Positions 14,848-22,185 of a DNA stretch of 25,770 bases are shown here, piece after piece (the first letter of the stretch is position 1; every line of letters starts with the position of its first letter). This stretch comes from Bacteroidales bacterium. GTDB lineage: Bacteria > Bacteroidota > Bacteroidia > Bacteroidales > UBA932. Both the position numbers and the translations under genes were made by a program. The notes below the pieces were generated by a model. It worked only from the letters and a program-made list of their open reading frames with translations. It was not told where the DNA came from and did no database searches. The stretch is taken from contig JAILAO010000060.1 of assembly GCA_024681565.1 (NCBI GenBank), positions 1-25,770 of the forward strand. The letters are read 5' to 3'.

Positions 14848-17279
14848 CAGAAATCGAAGCCCAGGGAGAGATATGCGCCCCATCCCTGGAAATTGGACCA
14901 GTGCAGGTTGAACTTGAACGGACCGACGATCGTGTTGTAGGCGGCCTCTGCACCGACCGCCCAGCACTCCGGGCGGAACGACGAGAACAGCCCGCGGAGG
15001 CTGTCGTCATAGAAGAGGAAGCCGGCCAGTCCGGTGAAATGCAGTTTGTCGACCGGAGAGAAGCGGATGCCGGCCGTAGCGTTCAGGAGATAATCCCCGG
15101 TGGCGAACACGTGGTTGAGGCCGAAGAACGGCAGCTGGTCTTCGACATAGCGTCCGGCAATGGCTCCGCCGACGAAATTGGTGTGGATCAGACCGTCGTG
15201 CGACGAGTCCCCGAAGTGTGTGATCGCGCGCATCCGGATGTCCGGCAGGAATGTAACCCGCGGTGACATCGGTATGGCTGCCCGGAAATCCAGGTCTGCG
15301 GACAGGATGGGAGAGAAATTGCTATCTCCGGGGCGCAGGAAATCATAGTCGGCCCGCCATCCGAGGGAGACGCCCTTGCGGGGGAAATAATGGTCGTCCA
15401 GCGTATAAAGGTTGCCCTGGAGCCAGGTGCCGATGAAATCGGAGAACAGGGGGGACCCTTCTGCTTCCATCTGACGGGCGAAAACGGTCTGCGGGGCGAG
15501 GGAATACGCTTTGTTGCTGACACCGGCACGGATGTCCAGCCTGGTCCAGTCCAGTCCGGACACGTAGAGATCCTCCCGGTGGGACCAGTAGGCTACATCG
15601 TATTTGAGCTGGCTGGCTCCCGTGTTGTTGAGGCTGCCGCGGTAGCGGGCAATCGTGAAGGAAGCGTTGAGGGTCGGAAGGTTGCCCAGGTCGAGGCTAT
15701 AATGGGTCGTGCTCCGGAGGTTCTGGCCGATGCGGGCCGTGATATCCAGTTTGGAGCCGGACAGGCGGTGGGTGCCCAAGCCGAATTTCAGCAGCAGGGC
15801 GGCCCATTCTTCCGTATCCGCACGCATGCCGAGCGAGAAGTTGTGGCGGGGGGCGGGGGTACAGTGAAAGACCAGGCGGTAAGGTTCCTTGTCCCCGTAA
15901 AGCGAATAGGTGACCATTTCGAAGGCTCCGGTGGCCTGCAGCCGGCTCATGGCATCTTCGATGGTCGCCCGGTCCAGCGGCCGGGTGATGTCCAGGCCGG
16001 TGAGACGGGCCATACGCAGCGCTCCGGCGTCGTCCAGACCCGTGTACTCGATGGCGCAGAGATGCACCGGCGTCTTGGAGATGTCCGTGGCCTTGTGCGC
16101 GGGACCGGCTTTCTTTTGCCCGGTCCGTTCCCGGATGGCGAGCAGGCCGGCCTTCTGGGCTTCTGCCGCCTCATAGCCGCGAAGGAGCATGGAATCCACC
16201 GCTTCCCGGTTGAAACTCAACATGTTGAACTCTTTCAGCGAAGGCTTGATGAAGACATCGCTCTTGCCGATATTCTTGTTGTAGGAATCCTTGCCCAGCA
16301 TCGTGATGAACTGACTGAGGATGTCCCCGATGTTGTTGATCTCATCATAGTCCGGCTGGGCATCGGAAAGTTCGATGCCGATCAGGTAGTCCGCACCGAC
16401 CGCCTTGGCGATATCGGTGGGGAAGTTGTTGCGCACACCGCCGTCCACCAGGATCATGTCTCCGGTCCGTACGGGATCGAAAAGTCCCGGGATGGACATC
16501 GTGGAGCGCATCGCGCTGGCAATGGATCCGCTGCCCCAGTTCTTGGCGTTCGAACTCACCATATCTCCCGCCACGCAGATGAACGGGATGGGCAGCCGGC
16601 TGAAGGAGATGCTGTCCTGGTATCCGACGGAGAGGCTGGAGATCAGATTGTTGACATTGAATCCGTAAGCATAGCCGGAGGGGAGGGACTTGACCAGCGA
16701 ATTCCGCCCGGACTCTTCTTCAAAGGCAGCCCTCCGGGAACGGCGGGGCCGGTCCTTGAAGGTGTTGAAACGCACGGAGAACAGATAGGTGGCTTTGTCC
16801 ATCTTGTCGGTATAACTGACATAGCTGCCGTCGATCTTGTCGCTCAGCATCTTGCTCCAGTCCTGGGTCTGGAAAAGTTCACGGATGTCATCGGACTGGT
16901 AGCCCAGCGCATAGCAGCCGCCGACCAGACCGCCTATGCTGGTACCGCAGACGAAGTCGATGGGGATGCCGAGTTCCTCGATGTACTTGATGGCGCCGAC
17001 TTCAGCGGCACCCTTCGCGCCGCCGCCCGAGAGCACGAGTCCTACGGTCGGCCGTTTCTCCTGTGCACGCACATGGTCGAGGCGCCGGCGGATCTGCCGG
17101 ATGACGATGGCGTCCGTGCGCGGGTCCACGCTGTCCGTCGCCAGACCGTTGGGATAGGTCTGGGCGTCGGCCGGAGCGCTGCCGAACAGCAGGGCCAGGA
17201 GGATTACTCCGAATGTTGACCGGCGAGCATCCCGCAGGCGGCCAGGATGTCTTCGCCTCTCGAAGAACGGATGGTGCAT
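14847..17279 (-). CDS. Patatin-like phospholipase fused to an outer-membrane BamA-type barrel
   Basis: This 810-residue protein has a basic N-terminus and hydrophobic core ending SAPADAQ (34-40), a plausible signal peptide. The patatin domain (about 78-330) shows the oxyanion loop GGGAKG (85-90), nucleophile S114 in GTSIG, and the partner D279 in DGGVRNNFP. A short POTRA-like segment around 410-480 is followed by beta-rich sequence to a terminal SLGFDF, as in Omp85-type barrels ending in Phe. This layout matches the PlpD/FplA-like family (type Vd secretion) widespread in Bacteroidota. It would place a lipase at the outer membrane or cell surface. The start at 17279 overlaps rlmN by 76 bp, but no later in-frame start precedes the signal peptide. 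Its role in the cell is unknown. Confidence 0.88.
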   Translation of the reverse strand: MHHPFFERRRHPGRLRDARRSTFGVILLALLFGSAPADAQTYPNGLATDSVDPRTDAIVIRQIRRRLDHVRAQEKRPTVGLVLSGGGAKGAAEVGAIKYIEELGIPIDFVCGTSIGGLVGGCYALGYQSDDIRELFQTQDWSKMLSDKIDGSYVSYTDKMDKATYLFSVRFNTFKDRPRRSRRAAFEEESGRNSLVKSLPSGYAYGFNVNNLISSLSVGYQDSISFSRLPIPFICVAGDMVSSNAKNWGSGSIASAMRSTMSIPGLFDPVRTGDMILVDGGVRNNFPTDIAKAVGADYLIGIELSDAQPDYDEINNIGDILSQFITMLGKDSYNKNIGKSDVFIKPSLKEFNMLSFNREAVDSMLLRGYEAAEAQKAGLLAIRERTGQKKAGPAHKATDISKTPVHLCAIEYTGLDDAGALRMARLTGLDITRPLDRATIEDAMSRLQATGAFEMVTYSLYGDKEPYRLVFHCTPAPRHNFSLGMRADTEEWAALLLKFGLGTHRLSGSKLDITARIGQNLRSTTHYSLDLGNLPTLNASFTIARYRGSLNNTGASQLKYDVAYWSHREDLYVSGLDWTRLDIRAGVSNKAYSLAPQTVFARQMEAEGSPLFSDFIGTWLQGNLYTLDDHYFPRKGVSLGWRADYDFLRPGDSNFSPILSADLDFRAAIPMSPRVTFLPDIRMRAITHFGDSSHDGLIHTNFVGGAIAGRYVEDQLPFFGLNHVFATGDYLLNATAGIRFSPVDKLHFTGLAGFLFYDDSLRGLFSSFRPECWAVGAEAAYNTIVGPFKFNLHWSNFQGWGAYLSLGFDF

Positions 17280-18217
17280 AGGATCTGATGGTTATTGAGC
17301 CGGTCCCGGAAGGCTTCCATCGCCTGGTCGGAGGCACACCCATAGGGAAAATCGGGAATCTGGTGGAAACGGATCAGGTTGACGCGGCACTCCAGTCCGC
17401 GCAGCAGGCGGATCAGGGCGTCGGCGTGGCGCTTGTCGTCATTGAACCCGGCGAACATCGTATATTCGAAACTGACGCGGCGCTGGCCGCTGAAATCATA
17501 CTGGCGGATGAGACGGAGCACGTCCCGGATGTCCCAGGCCTTCTGGGCGGGCATCATCGAGAGCCGCTCCTCCGGGAAAGGATTGTGGAGACTCACCGCC
17601 AGGTGGCAGCGCTGCTCATCGAGGAAGCGCTGCAGGGCAGGCAGTACGCCGATGGTACTCAGCGTGATGCGCTTGGGACTCCAGCCGAAGCCCCAGTCGG
17701 CAGTCAGCACGGCAATGACCCGGCTGACGGTATCGTAGTTGTCCAGCGGCTCGCCCATGCCCATGAAAACGGCATTCGTGAGTTTCTCCGGTCCGTCGAT
17801 GCTGATGAACTGGTTGAGGATGTCGGCGGCATCGAGCTGTCCGTGGAATCCCCCGCGTCCGGTCATGCAGAATCTGCAGCCCATCCGGCAGCCCGCCTGC
17901 GAACTGACGCAGAGCGTCATGCGGTCCGCGTCGGGGATGACGACGGACTCGACGAATCCGTTCGCAACACGGAAAAGATACTTCCGGGTGCCGTCCGAAG
18001 AGAGGGCCGTGCCTTCCGGGGCGGAGGTGCCGAGCTCGTAGCGGTCGGCGAGCTGCTCGCGCGCCGCCTTGGAGATGTTGACCATCCGGTCCCATTCCCG
18101 GACGCGCTTGACATAGAGCCAGTCGGCCAACTGTTTGCCGACAAAAGGCTTGAGCCCGCATGCCCCGGCAGCGGCCTTCAACTCTTCCAGAGTCTTGCCC
18201 AGTAACTTTTCTTTCAT
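17204..18217 (-). CDS. rlmN: Dual-specificity 23S rRNA A2503 / tRNA C2-methyltransferase
   Basis: This 337-residue radical-SAM enzyme methylates C2 of adenosine 2503 in 23S rRNA and position 37 in some tRNAs. The iron-sulfur motif is C110-x3-C114-x2-C117 in CRMGCRFC. The N-terminal helical domain LLGKTLEELKAAAGACGLKPF is typical, MGMGEPLDNYD lies in the core, and C328 in AACGMLAG is the conserved cysteine that carries the methyl group. Length is normal. It is the first gene of the minus-strand cluster. Its ATG is only 5 nt downstream of a -7 box, so the mRNA may be leaderless. It overlaps the patatin gene start. Confidence 0.95.
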   Translation of the reverse strand: MKEKLLGKTLEELKAAAGACGLKPFVGKQLADWLYVKRVREWDRMVNISKAAREQLADRYELGTSAPEGTALSSDGTRKYLFRVANGFVESVVIPDADRMTLCVSSQAGCRMGCRFCMTGRGGFHGQLDAADILNQFISIDGPEKLTNAVFMGMGEPLDNYDTVSRVIAVLTADWGFGWSPKRITLSTIGVLPALQRFLDEQRCHLAVSLHNPFPEERLSMMPAQKAWDIRDVLRLIRQYDFSGQRRVSFEYTMFAGFNDDKRHADALIRLLRGLECRVNLIRFHQIPDFPYGCASDQAMEAFRDRLNNHQILCTIRSSRGEDILAACGMLAGQHSE

Positions 18218-18222
18218 CTCTG

Positions 18223-18230
18223 CAAAAATA
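18223..18230 (-). promoter_or_regulatory. -7 box for rlmN cluster
   Basis: The minus strand reads TATTTTTG, a match to TAnnTTTG, ending 5 nt before the rlmN ATG at 18217. Transcription from it would begin at or next to the start codon. No -33 TTG is clear. Confidence 0.5.
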
Positions 18231-18242
18231 ACTAAAATTTGC

Positions 18243-18250
18243 TATATTTG
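18243..18250 (+). promoter_or_regulatory. -7 box for recA
   Basis: TATATTTG matches TAnnTTTG and lies 68 nt upstream of the recA ATG. It is 12 bp from the divergent rlmN box, so the two promoters must share polymerase contacts or any operator in this stretch. I see no recognisable LexA box. Confidence 0.6.
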
Positions 18251-18257
18251 CTTTTCC

Positions 18258-18272
18258 CCGGCAGTATGCCGG
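18258..18272 (+). other. Hairpin at the 5' end of the recA leader
   Basis: CCGGCA (18258-18263) and TGCCGG (18267-18272) form a perfect 6-bp stem with a 3-nt loop, starting about 7 nt after the -7 box. It would sit at the very 5' end of the recA mRNA and may stabilise it. No following T tract is present, so it is not an obvious attenuator. Confidence 0.5.
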
Positions 18273-18318
18273 ACCTACTGAACTATAAAAAACTGTTAAC
18301 GATTAAAGAACCACTATT

Positions 18319-19347
18319 ATGGCGAAAGAAGCAGAAACAAAGACCGTGGATGTGAATGCGGCGAAGCTCAAAGCCCTCCAGGCGACCATCGACAAGATCG
18401 AGAAGGACTACGGCAAAGGAACCATCATGAAACTGGGTGACCAGCCTGACTGGGACGTCCAGGTCATTCCGAGCGGCTCCGTGGCCCTGGACCATGCACT
18501 GGGTATCGGCGGATATCCGCGCGGACGCATCATCGAGATCTACGGCCCCGAATCCAGCGGCAAGACCACCCTTGCGATCCATGCGATCGCCGAGGCCCAG
18601 AAAGCCGGCGGCATTGCCGCGATGATCGATGCGGAACACGCTTTTGACCGTACTTATGCCCAGGCCCTGGGCGTCAACCTGGAGACCCTGCTGATTTCCC
18701 AGCCGGACAACGGCGAGCAGGCGCTCGAAATCGCCGACAACCTGATCCGTTCGGGTGCCATCGACATCGTCGTGATCGACTCGGTGGCCGCACTGACCCC
18801 GAAGGCCGAGATCGAGGGCGAGATGGGCGACAACAAGGTCGGCCTGCAGGCCCGCCTGATGAGCCAGGCGCTCCGCAAGCTGACGGCCAATATTTCCAAG
18901 ACCAACACCTGCTGCATCTTTATCAACCAGCTGCGCGAAAAGATCGGTATCATGTTCGGCAATCCCGAGACCACCACGGGCGGCAACGCCCTCAAATTCT
19001 ATGCGTCCGTCCGGCTGGATGTCCGCCGGACGACCCAGATCAAGGACGGCGACGAAGCCCTGGGCAACCGTACCCGGGTCAAGGTGGTCAAGAACAAAAT
19101 GGCCCCTCCCTTCAAGAAAGCCGAGTTTGACATCGTCTTCGGCGAGGGCATCTCGCACGTGGCCGAGATCGCCGACCTGGCCATCGGTTTCGATATCATC
19201 CACAAGAGCGGCAGCTGGTTCAGCTACCAGGGAGAGAAGCTTGCACAGGGGCTTGCCGCAGTCAAACAGCTGCTCAGGGACAATGTCGAGCTCTGCGAAG
19301 AGATCGAAGCCCAGGTCCGCGAAGCACTCAAAAGCGTAAAAGACTGA
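18319..19347 (+). CDS. recA: Recombinase RecA
   Basis: This 342-residue protein is the strand-exchange ATPase of homologous recombination and DNA-damage signalling. The Walker A motif GPESSGKT is at 76-83, IDIVVIDSVAALTPKAE carries Walker B, and QALRKLTANISKTNT with INQLREKIG covers the core around loop L1. Loop L2 is seen in GNPETTTGGNALKFYAS. The C-terminal domain ends in LKSVKD without a long acidic tail. The start is fixed by the family N-terminus after a 68-nt leader. The stop shares its A with the trpS ATG (TGATG), so trpS is co-transcribed. Confidence 0.98.
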   Translation: MAKEAETKTVDVNAAKLKALQATIDKIEKDYGKGTIMKLGDQPDWDVQVIPSGSVALDHALGIGGYPRGRIIEIYGPESSGKTTLAIHAIAEAQKAGGIAAMIDAEHAFDRTYAQALGVNLETLLISQPDNGEQALEIADNLIRSGAIDIVVIDSVAALTPKAEIEGEMGDNKVGLQARLMSQALRKLTANISKTNTCCIFINQLREKIGIMFGNPETTTGGNALKFYASVRLDVRRTTQIKDGDEALGNRTRVKVVKNKMAPPFKKAEFDIVFGEGISHVAEIADLAIGFDIIHKSGSWFSYQGEKLAQGLAAVKQLLRDNVELCEEIEAQVREALKSVKD

Positions 19348-20519
19348 TGGAAGAGAAGAAGCAGAAAATCATCCTGACGGGCGACCGGCCTACCGGTCGC
19401 CTGCATATCGGACATTATGTGGGTTCGCTGCGCCGCCGCGTCGAGCTGCAGAACAGCGGAGCGTTCGACAAGATCTACATCATGATCGCGGACGCCCAGG
19501 CCCTCACCGACAATGCCGACAACCCCGAAAAGGTCCGGCAGAACATCATCGAGGTGGCCCTGGACTATATGTCCGCCGGACTTGACCCCGCCAAGTCCCA
19601 TCTCTTCATCCAGTCCCAGGTCCCGGAACTCACGGAACTGACATTCTACTACATGAACCTGGTCACGGTCCAGCGCCTCCAGCGCAACCCTACCGTGAAG
19701 CAGGAGATGCAGCTGCGCGGTTTCTCCGAGACGGGGGACGGCTCCGACAACAAGGCCGGTACGCCGGTCGGATTCTTCTGCTACCCGATCAGCCAGGCTT
19801 CCGATATCACGGCCTTCAAGGCTACGACGGTGCCGGTCGGGGAAGACCAGGAACCGATGATCGAGCAGACCCGCGAAATCGTCCGCAAGTTCAATGCGGT
19901 CTATGGTCCCGCGCTCGTGGAGCCGGAAATCCTTCTTCCGGACAACGCCGCCTGCCTGCGCCTGCCCGGCACGGACGGCAAGGCCAAGATGAGCAAGTCC
20001 CTGGGCAACTGCATCTACCTCTCCGACTCCGCGGAAGAGGTCAAGACCAAGGTCCGTGGCATGTTCACGGATCCGGGTCACCTGCAGGTCAGCGATCCCG
20101 GCAAGGTCGAAGGCAATACGGTTTTCACCTACCTGGACGCCTTCTGTCTTCCGGAGCACTTCGAACGCTTCGGCGACTGTTTCCATGGCAGGAAAGTCAG
20201 TTTCGACTTCCACAGTCTCGACGAGGTCAAGGTGCAGTATCGCGCCGGCGGTCTCGGGGACGTGATGATCAAGAATTTCCTGACGGAAGTCCTCAATGAT
20301 ACCCTTGAACCGATCCGCGTACGGCGCAAGGCGCTGGAGCAGGATCTGCCTTATGTTTACGATGTCCTGCGCAAAGGTACGGAAGCTGCCCGCGAGGCGG
20401 CTGCCGAGACCCTGGCCGATGTCAAGCGTGCGATGCGGATCAATTATTTCGATCCGGGAGTGCTGGATGAACTGATTGAAGAACAGAAAAAGAAATTCGC
20501 CGGTCACGCCGGCGAATAA
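19347..20519 (+). CDS. trpS: Tryptophanyl-tRNA synthetase
   Basis: This 390-residue class Ic synthetase charges tRNA-Trp. The ATP-binding signatures are complete: LHIGHYVGSL with HIGH at 20-23 and GKAKMSKSLGN with KMSKS at 214-218. The tryptophan-site region AFKATTVPVGEDQEPMIE (156-173) and LVTVQRLQRNPTVKQE are typical. The insertion SETGDGSDNKAGTPVGF, between the first half of the core and the PVGEDQ motif, and the overall length fit the longer TrpS type found in many Bacteroidota and Firmicutes. It is coupled to recA by a one-base overlap. A hairpin 18 nt after the stop probably ends the transcript. Confidence 0.96.
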   Translation: MEEKKQKIILTGDRPTGRLHIGHYVGSLRRRVELQNSGAFDKIYIMIADAQALTDNADNPEKVRQNIIEVALDYMSAGLDPAKSHLFIQSQVPELTELTFYYMNLVTVQRLQRNPTVKQEMQLRGFSETGDGSDNKAGTPVGFFCYPISQASDITAFKATTVPVGEDQEPMIEQTREIVRKFNAVYGPALVEPEILLPDNAACLRLPGTDGKAKMSKSLGNCIYLSDSAEEVKTKVRGMFTDPGHLQVSDPGKVEGNTVFTYLDAFCLPEHFERFGDCFHGRKVSFDFHSLDEVKVQYRAGGLGDVMIKNFLTEVLNDTLEPIRVRRKALEQDLPYVYDVLRKGTEAAREAAAETLADVKRAMRINYFDPGVLDELIEEQKKKFAGHAGE

Positions 20520-20537
20520 ACAGTCAATCAGATATCG

Positions 20538-20577
20538 GGAAAGCCGCAGGTTGCCATCAGGCGATCTGCGGTTTTCC
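20538..20577 (+). terminator. Long hairpin between convergent trpS and pdxA
   Basis: Bases 20538-20555 pair with 20560-20577 over 18 positions around an ATCA loop. Three pairs are G-U wobbles (20543 with 20572, 20550 with 20565, 20552 with 20563). These hold only in the plus-strand transcript and become C-A mismatches in the pdxA transcript. The structure therefore probably serves recA-trpS as a terminator or 3' stabiliser, although no T tract follows. The pdxA stop codon sits in the loop. Confidence 0.6.
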
Positions 20578-21645
20578 GTCCTTGCGGGGTTTGTCATGAC
20601 CCAGCGGGCGTTCGGGCATCTTGTCTTCCTGCAGTGCTTCCCACTGCCGGCGGTTGCGGTAGATGTCGATGGCCGTGAAGATGGCGGCGCGCATCGAACG
20701 CGGATCCGCTTCGTCACGTCCGGCCATTTCGAAGGCCGTACCATGGTCCGGGGAGGTGCGGATGACGGGGAGTCCCGCGGTGAAATTGACGCCGTCCTCG
20801 AAAGAGAGTGCCTTGAAGGGGGCGAGTCCCTGGTCGTGGTACATCGCCAGCGTGGCGTCGAAATCTTCGAAATGGTTGAGTCCGAAGAATCCGTCCGGGG
20901 AGAAGGGCCCGAAAGCGAGGATGCCCTCGTCGGTAGCTTTCTTGATGGCGGGGATGATGATGTCCTGTTCCTCGGTGCCGAGCAGACCTCCGTCACCGCT
21001 GTGCGGGTTGAGGCTGAGCACGGCAATGCGGGGCTGGTCCACCACGAAATCCTGCTTGAGCGAGGCGTTGATAAGGCGCAATTTGCTCAGGATACGTTCT
21101 TCCGTGATCTGGGCGGCGACTTCCTTGAGGGGGATGTGGCCCGTGACAACGGCCAGGCGGAGCCGGTGACTGACCATGAACATCAGCGAATCCTGGGCAT
21201 TGAAGGCGTTTTGGATATATTCGGTATGTCCCGGGAATCCGAAGCCCTCGTTGGACATGGCTTTCTTGTTGATCGGGCCGGTGACGAGCACGTCGATGAG
21301 CCCTTTCCTGAGCTCGTCGATAGCGGATTTCAGGGCCTGGATGGCTCCGCCGGCGGATTCGGCCGTGGCCTGACCGGGCTCGGCATAGGCGCTGTCCGGC
21401 AGGCAGTTCACGATGTTGATGCGCTTGGGGTGGGCTTCCGAAGCGGATTGGATGGCGTTGGTGTCCATCTGCTCGACTTCGGGGATGGTCTTGCGGTAGA
21501 AGCCGAAGAGCTTGGAAGAGCCGTAGATGACCGGTGTGAACTGTTCGAGGATCCGCGGGTCGGCGAGGGCCTTGATGATGACTTCGTAACCGATGCCGTT
21601 GGAGTCTCCCTGGGTGATGCCCACTATGATTTTTCCGTTTTGCAT
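20557..21645 (-). CDS. pdxA: 4-hydroxythreonine-4-phosphate dehydrogenase
   Basis: This 362-residue NAD-dependent enzyme acts in the DXP-dependent pyridoxal 5'-phosphate pathway, producing the intermediate that PdxJ condenses. Family motifs are VGITQGDSNGIGYEV at the N-terminus, VTGPINKKAM, GHTEYIQ, and the metal-binding histidines in VTGHIPLKE, LNPHSGDGG and MYHDQGLAPFKAL. I chose the ATG at 21645, which places the conserved IVGITQGD directly after the start. An alternative ATG at 21693 overlaps the rnhA stop in an ATGA and would add 16 residues (beginning MKHRPPARPAEQ) encoded across a GC hairpin. Its 3' end lies inside the hairpin shared with trpS. Confidence 0.95.
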   Translation of the reverse strand: MQNGKIIVGITQGDSNGIGYEVIIKALADPRILEQFTPVIYGSSKLFGFYRKTIPEVEQMDTNAIQSASEAHPKRINIVNCLPDSAYAEPGQATAESAGGAIQALKSAIDELRKGLIDVLVTGPINKKAMSNEGFGFPGHTEYIQNAFNAQDSLMFMVSHRLRLAVVTGHIPLKEVAAQITEERILSKLRLINASLKQDFVVDQPRIAVLSLNPHSGDGGLLGTEEQDIIIPAIKKATDEGILAFGPFSPDGFFGLNHFEDFDATLAMYHDQGLAPFKALSFEDGVNFTAGLPVIRTSPDHGTAFEMAGRDEADPRSMRAAIFTAIDIYRNRRQWEALQEDKMPERPLGHDKPRKDGKPQIA

Positions 21646-21661
21646 ATCTTTTATCTTTTGT

Positions 21662-21682
21662 TCCGCCGGACGGGCCGGCGGA
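21662..21682 (-). other. GC-rich hairpin between rnhA and pdxA
   Basis: TCCGCCGG (21662-21669) and CCGGCGGA (21675-21682) form a perfect 8-bp stem with a 5-nt loop in the 44-bp gap between the rnhA stop and the preferred pdxA start. No T tract follows on the minus strand. It may shield the pdxA start region or mark an mRNA processing site. Confidence 0.5.
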
Positions 21683-21689
21683 CGATGTT

Positions 21690-22136
21690 TCATTGGACGG
21701 ACGCTTCGAGGTATCCGCTGTCCTCGGGAAGCCCGGGGAGGGAATATGCCGCGACGGCCAGCCGGTCGCAGCGTTCGTTTTCGGGATGGCCTGCATGCCC
21801 CTTGATCCAGTGGAACTCCAGCCGGAACCGGGCGGCGAGTGCGTCGAACTGCGCCCAGAGGTCATGGTTCTTCTTGCGCTTCCAGCCCTCGGTGACCGTT
21901 TTCACCACGTAGGTGGAATCGCTGTAGACCTGCACCTCCGCATCCTCCCACCGGATGGCTTCCAGACCTTTGATCACCGCCAGCAGTTCCATCCGGTTGT
22001 TGGTGGTCCGGGCAAATCCGCCGGAAAGCTCTTTGCGGGCGCTGCCGCACAGCAGGACGGCGCCCCAGCCACCGGGGCCGGGGTTTCCGCTGGCCGCACC
22101 GTCGGTGTAGAGATATATGGGAGGTCTCGTTGCCAT
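21690..22136 (-). CDS. rnhA: Ribonuclease HI
   Basis: This 148-residue nuclease cuts the RNA strand of RNA-DNA hybrids, for example in R-loops and lagging-strand primers. The acidic active site is intact: D12 in YTDGAASGNPG, E50 in NNRMELLAVI, D73 in YSDSTYVVKTV, and D124 in NERCDRLA, with the flexible-loop histidine H117 in GHAGHPEN. The basic protrusion region EGWKRKKNHDLW, as in E. coli RNase HI, is present. I use ATG 22136; a TTG three codons upstream is in frame but lies within the promoter region. The ATG is 6 nt from a -7 box, so its mRNA may be leaderless. Confidence 0.96.
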   Translation of the reverse strand: MATRPPIYLYTDGAASGNPGPGGWGAVLLCGSARKELSGGFARTTNNRMELLAVIKGLEAIRWEDAEVQVYSDSTYVVKTVTEGWKRKKNHDLWAQFDALAARFRLEFHWIKGHAGHPENERCDRLAVAAYSLPGLPEDSGYLEASVQ

Positions 22137-22142
22137 TGTGTG

Positions 22143-22150
22143 CAAAATTA
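22143..22150 (-). promoter_or_regulatory. -7 box for rnhA
   Basis: The minus strand reads TAATTTTG, a match to TAnnTTTG, ending 6 nt before the rnhA ATG. It is only 2 bp from the opposite-facing rfbB box. Confidence 0.55.
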
Positions 22151-22152
22151 AC

Positions 22153-22160
22153 TATTTTTG
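22153..22160 (+). promoter_or_regulatory. -7 box for rfbB
   Basis: TATTTTTG matches TAnnTTTG, with a TTG at 22130-22132 giving a 20-nt spacer. It lies 25 nt upstream of the rfbB ATG at 22186. Confidence 0.6.
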
Positions 22161-22185
22161 TCTGATAATTGAAGTATTACTGATT

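Noticed and set aside
15390..17219. 609-residue open frame on the plus strand
   Set aside because: Antisense shadow of the patatin-barrel gene caused by GC-rich codons; no recognisable domain or start context.
18218..18318. LexA/SOS box in front of recA
   Set aside because: No CTGT-N8-ACAG-like or GAAC-type palindrome is visible, and the Bacteroidota consensus is not established enough to claim one.
19224..21026. 600-residue open frame on the minus strand across recA end, trpS and pdxA end
   Set aside because: Low-complexity, Ser/Arg/His-rich translation with no motif; it is antisense to trpS, which has complete HIGH and KMSKS motifs.
20476..21912. 478-residue open frame on the plus strand
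   Set aside because: Antisense to pdxA and rnhA, both with intact active sites; the composition is not protein-like.
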